Assembly (NCBI GenBank): GCA_017302895.1
Contig: JAFLBV010000002.1
Location: 868,001-932,000, forward strand
Source: Ignavibacteria bacterium
GTDB lineage: Bacteria > Bacteroidota > Ignavibacteria > Ignavibacteriales > Ignavibacteriaceae
Direction: 5' to 3'
Length of the DNA stretch: 64,000 nt
The translations under genes were made by a program, and so were the position numbers. Shown here piece after piece: positions 44,797-53,744 of this stretch. The notes under the pieces were generated by a model. That model did not search any database. It was given only the letters and a program-made list of their open reading frames with translations, and was not told the DNA's origin. Positions within the stretch are counted from its first letter, which is position 1; the number at the start of each line of letters is the position of its first letter.

Positions 44797-46374
44797 ATGC
44801 TTTATATGAGAAACAGAATTTTATCAGTAATGATTTTAGTTGCCCTGATGAGCCTGGCAACAGAAGCTCAGCTTACCAGAATAGTCTTCAAAAAGTGGGG
44901 TAACTATACCAGAATGTTGGGAATTAAAGCCGGGGACCAGAATGGAGACGGAATCAACGACTTCTGGCTTGGGAATCACGATTCTACCGGAAAGGGGTAT
45001 CTCGAATTGTATTATGGTGGTGATCCTGTGGATACAATTCCCAAGATGAAATTGAGATGCATCGTTAGTTCCAGTTCAATTGCTGCAACAAGTATCGACT
45101 TAAATGGTGACACATATAGCGACTTGATTCTCCACCAGCAGCATGGTGAAATCCCCCCGGTGTTGAGGGTCTATTTTGGTGGACCGCTCCTTGATACCAT
45201 ACCCGACATGGTGATTCCATTTCCCGACACGCTTGCCAATTTCGCCATTATATATAATTCAACAAACAGGTGGATCGATTACAATGGTGATGGGCGACAA
45301 GAGCTTGTTATAAAGTATCGGTATTCTTATCCTGACAATCGGCCGTTTCTTGCATTCTACAAAACTGGTTCTGAGTTCACAGGCGAACCTTTCAGAAAAT
45401 GTTATCTTGATTCCAATTATTACATGAGTGATTATTTTAAGTATGAAATGGGGGATATAAATGGTGATGGGTGCACGGATATTTTTGAACTCGCCACTGA
45501 TCCCGATAACCCCGATAACAATAAACTTCATGTAATCTACGGGAATCCTGCATTCAACTTTGATGATCATTTTGTATTTCAATACAGCAGTGCATATACT
45601 GATTTCAGCGAATGGACAGAACTTTTCCCTGACATGGACGGAGACGGAAAGGATGATTTCCTTCATTTAGATTATACGAACCAGTATCCCTATTGGATAG
45701 ATACAAAAATAACAACAGGTGGTTACCCTCCGTTTGAACATAAACTCGCCTGGAGGGGCTTCAACAGTCAGGAGGCAGGATTTGCATCCTCGCAACCATT
45801 ACCGAGCCCGGGAGATTTTAACGGTGACGGTAAACCGGAATTTCTTCGGAGTATTGGTTACAGTGAGTGGCTCTGGCTGGGGGGAAATCCTTCAGGGAGA
45901 GATATGGTGGCGGATCAGAAATTTTACGGTTACAACGGCAGAGGGATGATCGGGGATGTTACAGGTGACGGGGTTGATGATTTTATCACTTCAACCATTA
46001 CCAACCCATCTATTATTGAACCGGGTTTTGCTGTAATATTTGCCGGAGACAGAACATTTGTTTCTGTTAATGATGGAGAGGAACCAACCGTACCCAAAAC
46101 AATCAATGTTGAAGCATTTCCCAACCCTTTTAATCCGTCAACAAGGGTAAGATTTACTGTTCCGACAGCCGGAGTAGTAACATTAACAATCTTCTCGTTG
46201 TCCGGGGAGGAACTGGAAAAGCGGGAACTTGGAGAGCGACATCCCGGCAGTCATGAAGAAGAAATAAACCTTAGTTCGAAAAACGCTGCATCGGGAATCT
46301 ATTTTGCAGAGATTACCCTGAAATCAGGCACTGATGTGAAAAAAGAGAGAGTGAAACTTCAACTATTGAAGTAG
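44797..46374 (+). CDS. Secreted FG-GAP/VCBS repeat protein with T9SS sorting domain
   Basis: A 525-residue exported protein. Signal peptide (ends ATEAQ, about 25), then FG-GAP beta-propeller repeats marked by calcium-type loops: DQNGDGINDF, DLNGDTYSDL, DYNGDGRQEL, DINGDGCTDI, DMDGDGKDDF, DFNGDGKPEF. The C-terminal 80 residues (FPNPFNPSTRVRF onward) are a type IX sorting domain. It is a paralog of 47135-48670 and shares nearly identical 3' DNA with it. ATG 44803 is an equally good start. Probably a cell-surface protein; ligand unknown. Confidence 0.88.
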   Translation: MLYMRNRILSVMILVALMSLATEAQLTRIVFKKWGNYTRMLGIKAGDQNGDGINDFWLGNHDSTGKGYLELYYGGDPVDTIPKMKLRCIVSSSSIAATSIDLNGDTYSDLILHQQHGEIPPVLRVYFGGPLLDTIPDMVIPFPDTLANFAIIYNSTNRWIDYNGDGRQELVIKYRYSYPDNRPFLAFYKTGSEFTGEPFRKCYLDSNYYMSDYFKYEMGDINGDGCTDIFELATDPDNPDNNKLHVIYGNPAFNFDDHFVFQYSSAYTDFSEWTELFPDMDGDGKDDFLHLDYTNQYPYWIDTKITTGGYPPFEHKLAWRGFNSQEAGFASSQPLPSPGDFNGDGKPEFLRSIGYSEWLWLGGNPSGRDMVADQKFYGYNGRGMIGDVTGDGVDDFITSTITNPSIIEPGFAVIFAGDRTFVSVNDGEEPTVPKTINVEAFPNPFNPSTRVRFTVPTAGVVTLTIFSLSGEELEKRELGERHPGSHEEEINLSSKNAASGIYFAEITLKSGTDVKKERVKLQLLK

Positions 46375-46410
46375 CAGAGTAGCGAAGCATCAAAGTAGCA
46401 TCATAAATTT

Positions 46411-46445
46411 AAGGCTGCCCTGGTGTAATTATCGGGCAGCCTTTT
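46411..46445 (+). terminator. Intrinsic terminator, copy 1
   Basis: Perfect 10-bp stem AAGGCTGCCC/GGGCAGCCTT with a 13-base loop, followed by T residues. It repeats almost unchanged at 48707. Confidence 0.93.
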
Positions 46446-46827
46446 ATTTGTATTATGGCAACATATAATCTGTCTTTAATCTTGAGCCAATATTTTTACA
46501 ATATTCAGCAAAACTAAATGTAAAAAAATATTTTTTTCCCCTCTTGACTTTAAATAAAATTATGTTTACATTAAATAAAGCTATTTATAATTTATTCCCG
46601 GAGCAAACGGAAACAAGCCCATACTAAAAAAGAAGAGTAAAATTCTCTTCCGGTTATTAAGAATCAACCTTTTCAGGGTGTTATCAGGGATAACTCCATT
46701 TTTCACATCTCTCATCCCACCCCGGTTAAGCGCACCAGGCAAAAAAATGGTTTACTTTACCATTTAGCTTATCAATTATTGGCAGGACTCATCGTCCGGA
46801 AATTAATAAATTAATCTAGAGATTAAT
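46446..46827. other. AT-rich intergenic region
   Basis: This 382-bp stretch shows no ORF or RNA. It is strongly AT-rich in its first half; around 46630 an AAGAG/CTCTT pair forms a short hairpin. It likely holds the promoter for the frameshifted small gene and the second FG-GAP gene. Confidence 0.4.
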
Positions 46828-47132
46828 ATGAAAAAGATAGTCTTAATTTTATTTATACTCGTAATAATAACCCCCCCCATATATATGGGCAAATGGGTAA
46901 AACAATATTTCCTTACATCTCCTTCTTTGATGGATATGTAAATTACAGGATACAACCTTACAACTGGGGGCAAGCATTCGACCCTCAAGATCTTCAAATC
47001 AGTACAAAGGAACTCAGCACAATGATGGATACCCTTGGCATCACTCATTCTGTTTCATGGGCTGATCAAACAAGTACTGTCCCGAGTGATTACAACCAGC
47101 GGCGTAAAATCAAAAATTATGAAGGATATTAA
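46828..47132 (+). pseudogene. Small secreted-protein gene frameshifted at a C8 tract
   Basis: From ATG 46828 the frame encodes MKKIVLILFILVIIT, a signal-peptide start, then runs into eight C (46871-46878) and stops at 46941. The frame that continues to 47132 (GKTIFPYISFFDGYV, ISTKELSTMMDTLGI) is offset by one. If the tract had nine C, one 101-residue protein would result, with a signal peptide ending in HIYGQ, a normal cleavage context here. So this is either a phase-variable gene, a young pseudogene or a sequencing error. No family is recognised. The stop is two bases before the next gene's ATG. Confidence 0.6.
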
Positions 47133-47134
47133 AG

Positions 47135-48670
47135 ATGAAGCACTTCGTTAAATCAATAATTATAACGGTGGTGCTCTGCACCACCGTCTATTCACAGTTG
47201 GATTCAGTTGTGTTTGTTAAGTGGGGGTGGCATATAAATACACCATTTCGTGTTTGTGATGATCAGAATGGGGACGGATATAACGACATTTTAATAGCAG
47301 ATGTTGATAATGGAATTTCGAGTATTAAAATTTACCCCGGGGGTCCATCAATTGATACTATTCCATTATGGCAAGTAAAAATTGATTTTACTGGAGTAAC
47401 TATTGACATAAACGGGGATGGGCATTTGGATATAGTTACTTTTCCCTATGTGGGAGCAAGCCATCTGGCAGTTTATTATGGTGGTCCTCTGTTGGATACA
47501 ATCCCTGATTATTTAATCCAGTTTCCTGTTCCCTCTACTGCAACGGGATGGATTGTAAATAGTGCGGGTTCAAAAATTGACATGAACGGAGATGGAATTG
47601 AAGAACTTGCATTTTGGTATGGACAATGGCCCAATGACACACTCTATTTTTATGAAACAGGTTCAAAGTTCACGGGTGCACCAAAACAAAGATACGCAGG
47701 TGAATTGTTTAATCAAAAAATGGGAACGAGATTAATGTTTGGTGATTTAAATGGAGATGGATGTTCTGATTTATGGATAACATTGAATGATCCATCAGGT
47801 AATTACACCAAATCGAGATTTAATGTAATTTATGGTGATCCTGAATTTAGTCTGACAGAAAGATTCAGTTATCAGCATGACGGGACCGGTTACATAATGG
47901 ACGGATTAACTATTGCTTCAAGGATAATCTCAGATTTTAACGGTGATGGAAAGGATGACTGGCTTAATCCAAACAATGGGCAGTATATCTACTTTTATGG
48001 TAATATGGTTAACAGTGGCGGGTATCCACCAACTGAGTTTCCAACTGCGTACAGAGGACTAAATACACAGGACAGGGGAGAACCTAATGGTTTTAATATG
48101 AATATCGGTGATGTAAATGGTGACGGGATAAAGGATCTGATGCTCGGTATTGGTTATGATGCACAATGGCTGTGGCTCGGTGGAAAGCCCACTGTTGATA
48201 ACATCGCCAACATAAAGTTTAATGGAGCCACAGGAAGGGGATTTGTGGGAGATGTAACAGGAGATGGAGTTGATGATTTAGCACTTGTATATGATTATGA
48301 CGGTAATTCTACGGGATACGGCTATGCAGTAATAGTGGCGGGAGACAGGAATCTGGTATCTGTTCAGGATAATAATCCCTCTTCAGTTCCTTCATCTTTG
48401 AAAGTTGAGGCCTATCCCAACCCTTTTAATCCAACAACAAAAATAAAGTACACACTTACCACAACGGGTTTAGTGTCACTTTCAATAGTTAGTGTATCAG
48501 GAGAACTGATTGAAAAACGGGAACTCGGCGAAATACCTCCCGGAAGTTATGAACAAGAGATAAACCTCGGTTCGAAAAACGCAGCATCAGGGATCTATTT
48601 TGCAGAGATTACCCTGAAATCAGGCACTGAGGTGAAAAAGGAGAGAGTGAAACTTCAACTATTGAAGTAG
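47135..48670 (+). CDS. Secreted FG-GAP/VCBS repeat protein with T9SS sorting domain, second paralog
   Basis: A 511-residue paralog of 44797-46374. Signal peptide (ends TVYSQ, about 20), FG-GAP loops DQNGDGYNDI, DINGDGHLDI, DMNGDGIEEL, DLNGDGCSDL, DFNGDGKDDW and DVNGDGIKDL, then a sorting domain from YPNPFNPTTKIKY to the end. The bodies of the two paralogs differ clearly, but the last 35 residues and the 3' flank are almost identical. It probably shares an mRNA with the small frameshifted gene upstream. Confidence 0.88.
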   Translation: MKHFVKSIIITVVLCTTVYSQLDSVVFVKWGWHINTPFRVCDDQNGDGYNDILIADVDNGISSIKIYPGGPSIDTIPLWQVKIDFTGVTIDINGDGHLDIVTFPYVGASHLAVYYGGPLLDTIPDYLIQFPVPSTATGWIVNSAGSKIDMNGDGIEELAFWYGQWPNDTLYFYETGSKFTGAPKQRYAGELFNQKMGTRLMFGDLNGDGCSDLWITLNDPSGNYTKSRFNVIYGDPEFSLTERFSYQHDGTGYIMDGLTIASRIISDFNGDGKDDWLNPNNGQYIYFYGNMVNSGGYPPTEFPTAYRGLNTQDRGEPNGFNMNIGDVNGDGIKDLMLGIGYDAQWLWLGGKPTVDNIANIKFNGATGRGFVGDVTGDGVDDLALVYDYDGNSTGYGYAVIVAGDRNLVSVQDNNPSSVPSSLKVEAYPNPFNPTTKIKYTLTTTGLVSLSIVSVSGELIEKRELGEIPPGSYEQEINLGSKNAASGIYFAEITLKSGTEVKKERVKLQLLK

Positions 48671-48706
48671 CAGAGTAGCGAAGCATCAAAGTAGCATCAT
48701 AAATTT

Positions 48707-48742
48707 AAGGCTGCCCTGATGTAATTATCGGGCAGCCTTTTT
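48707..48742 (+). terminator. Intrinsic terminator, copy 2
   Basis: The same AAGGCTGCCC/GGGCAGCCTT stem as at 46411, differing by one base in the loop, followed by a T run. Confidence 0.93.
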
Positions 48743-48782
48743 CATTCGCTTTCATAAAAAGTATAAAGGCAGAATTCAATTA

Positions 48783-50684
48783 TTACTTCAACAGATTATC
48801 AACTCTGATCACATCGGGTACATTTTCGTCGCCAAGCAGGTAGGATGCACCTTTTCGCAACACAGGCAGGTTGATATTAAGTGATTTTCTACCATCTTTC
48901 CATACGAGAGCGGTTTCGGAGTAAATGAGTTTCTTGTTATCACCGTTTATTTCATAAATTCGAACGGGCAACGTGAGTCTGCCTTTGTTTTCAACCACAA
49001 CCGCCACTTCACCATCACCGGCTCCCTTCCCTTTTGTTTTATCTCCGTCGATTAAACTGAATTTCAATGACATGTCGGGATAATCCCAGTTAAAAAACCA
49101 TGATTTAAAATACCAGCTAAGGTCTTCACCATAAAAACCGCTCATGGTATTAAAAAAGTCAAAGGGCATGGGGTGCTTTCCGTTCCACAATGAGATATAA
49201 TATCTCATGGCTTCACGGAATTTCTCTTCACCCATAATATCCTGCAAAAAGAGATAGGCGAGTGAAGGTCTGTTGTAGGCTGCCATTCTGTAGGTTTGTC
49301 CTTTAAGTTGAATTGAAGGTACCATAGGCGGCACTTCAAACTCTCGTCCGGCGAGTTCGTCGAAAGCCTTCATCTGGTTTGCTACCGGATTGTATTTCCC
49401 GACTTCTTTCTGAAATTTGTAAGGAATCATTCTTGCCCAGCCCTCATCCATAAAAGCATACTTCACTTCATTTGTTCCCATAAAAAACGGGAAATATGTG
49501 TGTGCTATTTCGTGCGAAGTGAGCCCTACGGCCGAGGCATACGAATTTTCGGACCCGTCGTTCACCATCATCGGAAACTCCATGCCCCCCTGACCATTAA
49601 AGACAGTCATCACAGGGTACGGATAAGGGACACCCGGCAAATCTTCCGAAAAATAGTTTATTGCCTTAACTGCAATGTCAGCAACCTGATAAAAATCTTC
49701 CGAATTTTCGTTATAAACTGCTGATACAAAAGCTTTTCTGCCTGTTTTTTTATCCACAATCATGGTTGAAGCATCCCATAGGTAATCAACTGCAGAAGCG
49801 AATGCAAAATCAGGAACGAATTTGGCTTTATAATAAAAAGTGTTTTTCCCTTTTTTCGACTTCAGGGCGGTTTTGTTCTCTTTTGTGATGATGTTTACAA
49901 TCTTTTCAGAGTTCAAAGCCTTTTTCCATGAGTCAAGAATTGCATCTGAATACACTTCTGACGGGTTTTGCAATTCTCCGGTTGCCCAAACAAGGAATCC
50001 CTCGGGAACGGTAACTTTTACATCAAAATCTGCGAAATTATTGTAGAATTCCTGATTCATGGTGTAGTTTTGCATGTCCCATCCCTGAAGATCATCATAG
50101 ACTGACATTTGCGGGTACCAGTAGGCGACAAAGAGGGTTGAATCGCTGTATTTCCCCATTCTGACTCTGGATATCTCCGGAATTTTAGCCTCCCACTTCA
50201 TTTCAAGCGAAACCTTTGCACCGCTTAACAACGGTGAATCGAGACTGATCGTCATTAATGTGCCCGACCTGTTAATCACCCCGCTTTTTAAATCAATCTC
50301 CACACCATCAATTTTCAGGTCGGATATTACAGTGCCGTCATGCACATCTTTTGGATTGATCTGAAAATCCCTCGCTACCCCCTTTTTAAATGCATCCTGA
50401 TATAATCTCAGAACGAGTTTTGTGAGGTTTTTGGGAAAGTTGTTTTTATACTCGATATTGATTTTCCCTCTGACCACCCCCTCGACGGGAAACAATTCCG
50501 CATCGATTTTGTAAGCAACATCGTTCATCACATAATTTTTTCCCGGTTTTCCCTCCGGAGTTCTAAATCCGTTGTTAACCGCCTCTCTGATATTCAGGGG
50601 CATATAATCATTTATTTCGAAGTTCTGGGCTAAGCCTGCGAATGACAGGAGAATGATTAACGGAACGATTGCAAACCGGAACAT
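48783..50684 (-). CDS. M1-family zinc aminopeptidase
   Basis: A 633-residue exported M1 metallopeptidase (signal peptide ends LAQ, about 20). The zinc motif HEIAH with the downstream Glu in DEGWA is intact (about 390-415). The substrate-recognition loop reads GGMEFPMM instead of the classical GAMEN, a variant common in Bacteroidota members. It would trim peptides in the periplasm or outside. It follows aroA by four bases, an unrelated neighbour in a housekeeping run. Confidence 0.9.
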   Translation of the reverse strand: MFRFAIVPLIILLSFAGLAQNFEINDYMPLNIREAVNNGFRTPEGKPGKNYVMNDVAYKIDAELFPVEGVVRGKINIEYKNNFPKNLTKLVLRLYQDAFKKGVARDFQINPKDVHDGTVISDLKIDGVEIDLKSGVINRSGTLMTISLDSPLLSGAKVSLEMKWEAKIPEISRVRMGKYSDSTLFVAYWYPQMSVYDDLQGWDMQNYTMNQEFYNNFADFDVKVTVPEGFLVWATGELQNPSEVYSDAILDSWKKALNSEKIVNIITKENKTALKSKKGKNTFYYKAKFVPDFAFASAVDYLWDASTMIVDKKTGRKAFVSAVYNENSEDFYQVADIAVKAINYFSEDLPGVPYPYPVMTVFNGQGGMEFPMMVNDGSENSYASAVGLTSHEIAHTYFPFFMGTNEVKYAFMDEGWARMIPYKFQKEVGKYNPVANQMKAFDELAGREFEVPPMVPSIQLKGQTYRMAAYNRPSLAYLFLQDIMGEEKFREAMRYYISLWNGKHPMPFDFFNTMSGFYGEDLSWYFKSWFFNWDYPDMSLKFSLIDGDKTKGKGAGDGEVAVVVENKGRLTLPVRIYEINGDNKKLIYSETALVWKDGRKSLNINLPVLRKGASYLLGDENVPDVIRVDNLLK

Positions 50685-50688
50685 TGTG

Positions 50689-51972
50689 TCAGTCCTTTTT
50701 GGAAATGGAGTCTAATTGATCATAAAAAGCGGGATTCGAAACCGCAACACACTCTGATTGATTTACTTTCCCCCCCTGATTCAGAAGTGCCGCAAGAATT
50801 GAAAAAGCCATCGCGATTCTGTGATCGCCGTAGCTTTCAAAAAGGGCAAAATCATCCAAATCCTTTCCGTACAAAAGGAATCCGTCATCATACTCTGCCA
50901 CTCCCGCACCGCAGAACTGAAGATTTTTCACAATTGCGGAGATTCTGTCTGTCTCTTTCACTCTAAGTTCTTTTGCATTTTTTATCTGAAATCCCCCCTC
51001 TGCAAAAAGTCCGGCAATGGTTAAAGCGGGAATTTCATCGATAATAAGGGGAATCTCTTCAGGGTCAATTTCTATATTTATAAGGTCGGATCTTTTAACA
51101 AAAATATCGCCCGACTTACCACAGTTTCCCGTCTCTTCCCTGTCCACAATTATTTGACCACCCATTCGTTTCAGAATTTCGATCGCCATTGTCCGCTCAG
51201 GCGTAAGAAGAAGATTTTTGATTCTGAGGGTATCCCCCGCTATCAGGGTAAGAACTATGAAGAACATCGCACTTGAAACATCACCCGGAACTGTAAACTC
51301 TCCCGGTTTTGGATAGTATGCTTTTGAAACGGTCATTACTTTTCCCGAGGGGTGTGCCTCCCTTGGAATCCCGAGCATCTCCTCGGTATGATTTCTCGTT
51401 TCAAAAGGATCAATCAGAGTCAGTTTGCCTCTTCCGAGATGGAGCCCCGCGAGAATCAGTGCACTTTTTACCTGTGCACTCGCCACTTCAAGAGTAATCT
51501 CAGCCGATTTGAATTTCCCCTTACTGACCGTCATCGGGAGAGTGTTGCCCGTGAGCTCAATTTTGGCACCAATTTTCTTAAGGGGATTTGCCACCCTCTC
51601 CATCGGTCTGCTCCTTAGGGAATCATCACCCGTGAGGGTTGACTCGAAATCCTGTGCAGAAAGAAGTCCTGCCAAAAGTCGTGCGGTTGTCCCTGAATTT
51701 CCGGCATCAAGATTTTTCTCAGGCTGTCTGAATCCCTTAAAACCAACCCCCGTTACAACCAGATCATCCCCTCTCTTTTCGAATCCCGCTCCCAGTTCTT
51801 TCAGGCAGTTAATGGATGATTCAACATCGGCACTGTGAGAAATATTTTTAACCACAGACTCCCCTTCAGCCATCGCTGCGAAAATCACAGCTCTGTGTGA
51901 TACCGATTTGTCGCCCGAAAATGTGAGTTCGCCTTTAACTCTTTGTATCTGCTTGATTGTCTTTAAACTCAT
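50689..51972 (-). CDS. aroA: 3-phosphoshikimate 1-carboxyvinyltransferase (EPSP synthase)
   Basis: A 427-residue shikimate-pathway enzyme joining shikimate-3-phosphate and PEP. SGDKSVSHRAVIFAA near the N-terminus binds substrate; signature one is GNSGTTARLL at 91-100, and signature two is RVKETDRI near 335; GDHRIAMAF is near the end. The target of glyphosate. No other aro gene is in the window. Confidence 0.95.
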   Translation of the reverse strand: MSLKTIKQIQRVKGELTFSGDKSVSHRAVIFAAMAEGESVVKNISHSADVESSINCLKELGAGFEKRGDDLVVTGVGFKGFRQPEKNLDAGNSGTTARLLAGLLSAQDFESTLTGDDSLRSRPMERVANPLKKIGAKIELTGNTLPMTVSKGKFKSAEITLEVASAQVKSALILAGLHLGRGKLTLIDPFETRNHTEEMLGIPREAHPSGKVMTVSKAYYPKPGEFTVPGDVSSAMFFIVLTLIAGDTLRIKNLLLTPERTMAIEILKRMGGQIIVDREETGNCGKSGDIFVKRSDLINIEIDPEEIPLIIDEIPALTIAGLFAEGGFQIKNAKELRVKETDRISAIVKNLQFCGAGVAEYDDGFLLYGKDLDDFALFESYGDHRIAMAFSILAALLNQGGKVNQSECVAVSNPAFYDQLDSISKKD

Positions 51973-52073
51973 AATCTTTCCATATTCAGTTCAGCCAAAT
52001 TTCGACTGATATTTTACTTCTGTTTATCTTGTTTTAATTTTGTTTTAGCAGTGGTATTCTTCCACCTGCGGGG

Positions 52074-52670
52074 CTATTTCTTCATCCACTTCGAAACCAT
52101 CTCTTCATATTCATCACCCGGAAGCCGGGACTGCTGATAATGCCCTGCGAGAAGTTTCTGCCTCATCGCCTCATAAACGGAAACTGCAGCGGCAACCGAG
52201 GCATTAAGACTTTGAATCATCCCTTTCATGGGAATGTAATAACTGAAATCCGCCTTGGCGAGTGCATCGGGTGAAACACCTCTGTGCTCATTTCCCATCA
52301 CAAAAGCAACTTTCCGTGTGAAATCGATTTCATAAAGTGATCTCGAATTTTCATCCAGATAACTGGCTGCGATGATAAATCCTTTTTCACGAAGTGAAGA
52401 GTAGCAATCATCAACAGTTTTGAATTTTTCAGTCTCCACCCACTTCGACGCTGAAGCTGATGACTTGCCGCCAAGTTTCGGGAATTTTTCGATATTGTAG
52501 AGGAGTGACACTTTTTTGATGCCTACAGCATCGCAACTTCTTAGAATTGCACTCACATTGTGGGGGTCGTGTATGTTTTCAAGTACTAAAGTGAGATCAT
52601 TCTGTCTGTTTGCTGCTACACGAAGAATCTTTTCGCGGCGGGATTGTGTAATTTCGCGGGATTTTTCCAA
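52074..52670 (-). CDS. TrmH/SpoU-family RNA methyltransferase
   Basis: A 198-residue SPOUT-fold 2'-O-methyltransferase. The three family motifs are visible: NIHDPHNVSAILRSCDAVG, VAFVMGNEHRGVS and QSLNASVAAAVSVYEAM. It could be TrmH (tRNA Gm18) or an rRNA enzyme; it lacks the N-terminal RNA-binding domain of RlmB. It begins one base after the HicB-like gene. Confidence 0.9.
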   Translation of the reverse strand: MEKSREITQSRREKILRVAANRQNDLTLVLENIHDPHNVSAILRSCDAVGIKKVSLLYNIEKFPKLGGKSSASASKWVETEKFKTVDDCYSSLREKGFIIAASYLDENSRSLYEIDFTRKVAFVMGNEHRGVSPDALAKADFSYYIPMKGMIQSLNASVAAAVSVYEAMRQKLLAGHYQQSRLPGDEYEEMVSKWMKK

Positions 52671-52671
52671 T

Positions 52672-52899
52672 TTACTTTACGATCAGTTTGTAAATACTAA
52701 AGGTGAAGTCGCCCCTCGATTTGTCAAGTTTGAGGCGTTTAATGTCATCAATCTTGAGATAGAAGAGAGCAAGTTCGAGAATCTTGTCCATCACTTCATC
52801 CTCGGAATGAGCCCAGCTTTCGCAACCGTGAAGTGAAGGTATCTCGGCGGTAAAGCCGTCGTCAGTCTTAGTAACTACCAGTTCCAGAACCACTGCCAC
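52672..52899 (-). CDS. Small HicB-like protein
   Basis: A 75-residue protein whose first half (LVVTKTDDGFTAEIPSLHGC, ending E-S-W) has the HicB/DUF1902 strand pattern of partial RNase H fold antitoxins. No HicA toxin or DNA-binding domain is present. The start is GTG at 52899 or a few codons later, overlapping the deoC 3' end by 32 bases in another frame; no RBS is evident. It is tightly linked to the downstream methyltransferase gene. Probably an orphan domain rather than a toxin-antitoxin pair. Confidence 0.7.
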   Translation of the reverse strand: MAVVLELVVTKTDDGFTAEIPSLHGCESWAHSEDEVMDKILELALFYLKIDDIKRLKLDKSRGDFTFSIYKLIVK

Positions 52900-53743
52900 C
52901 GCCCGTTACAATTTTTACGCTGGCACTGGCACCAATTCTGTCGGCACCGCTCTCCACCATCGCCTTTGCATCTTCCGTGGTTCTTATTCCACCTGATGCC
53001 TTCACTCCGAGTGTGGTACCCACAACCTGCCGCATCAGAGCGACCGCCTGCACCGTTGCACCCCCCTTTGAGAAGCCGGTGGATGTTTTTACATAATTTG
53101 CACCTGCCTGTTTGCAGATCAGCGAAGCCTTTACGATCTCCTCATCTGTAAGGAGACATGTCTCAAGGATCACTTTTACAATTATTCTTCTGTTTTTCGC
53201 AGGAATCACAATCTGTTGAATGTCTTCAAAAACCTCCCGGTACATCCCCGATTTCAACCAGCCGACATTAATTACCATGTCAAGTTCCTGTGCTCCCTCT
53301 GCCATTGCCTGCTCCGCTTCAGCCCTTTTTACTGCTGTCGGGTTTGAACCCAAAGGGAAGCCGATAACGGTACAAACTTTTACTCTCGTCCCCCGAAGCA
53401 GGTCGCTGCACAGTTTTACATGGCACGGATTCACACATACACTCGCAAATTCATACTGCTTCGCCTCTGCACAAAGAGTTTTTATTTCTGCAATCGTTGC
53501 ATCGGGTTTAAGGAGGGTATGGTCAATCATCCTTGCGAGTTCATGATCGCTGAGCTCGTGACCCACACCAATTCCGGCAGAAATTCTTTCCGCACCCGCA
53601 TTCACAATTTTATTAACTGTAAGTGGTTGAGTTACTACATTTCGCTCCCACCCCTTGCAGGTCTCTGAAGTGCAGTAAAAATCGCTAAGTTTTCTCTCGA
53701 GCAGTGCCTGATGCACAATTTTTGAAATTCTGGTTGAATCCAT
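52868..53743 (-). CDS. deoC: Deoxyribose-phosphate aldolase
   Basis: A 291-residue class I aldolase cleaving deoxyribose-5-phosphate in nucleoside breakdown. IDHTLLKPDAT, CVNPCHVKLC, VIGFPLGS, DMVINVGWLKSG and VKTSTGFSKGG (Schiff-base Lys) are canonical. It has an N-terminal extension of about 60 residues, seen in some relatives. The C-terminus ends in a Gly/Ser-rich tail (GGGSGSGTGSY) that overlaps the next gene out of frame. Confidence 0.95.
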   Translation of the reverse strand: MDSTRISKIVHQALLERKLSDFYCTSETCKGWERNVVTQPLTVNKIVNAGAERISAGIGVGHELSDHELARMIDHTLLKPDATIAEIKTLCAEAKQYEFASVCVNPCHVKLCSDLLRGTRVKVCTVIGFPLGSNPTAVKRAEAEQAMAEGAQELDMVINVGWLKSGMYREVFEDIQQIVIPAKNRRIIVKVILETCLLTDEEIVKASLICKQAGANYVKTSTGFSKGGATVQAVALMRQVVGTTLGVKASGGIRTTEDAKAMVESGADRIGASASVKIVTGGGSGSGTGSY

Positions 53744-53744
53744 T

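Noticed and set aside
48783..50684. Inactive M1 peptidase because GAMEN is changed
   Set aside because: HEIAH and the downstream Glu are intact, and GGMEFP-type variants are known in active members.
52672..52899. Complete HicAB toxin-antitoxin module
   Set aside because: No HicA-like small toxin ORF lies on either side; both neighbours are clear metabolic or RNA enzymes.
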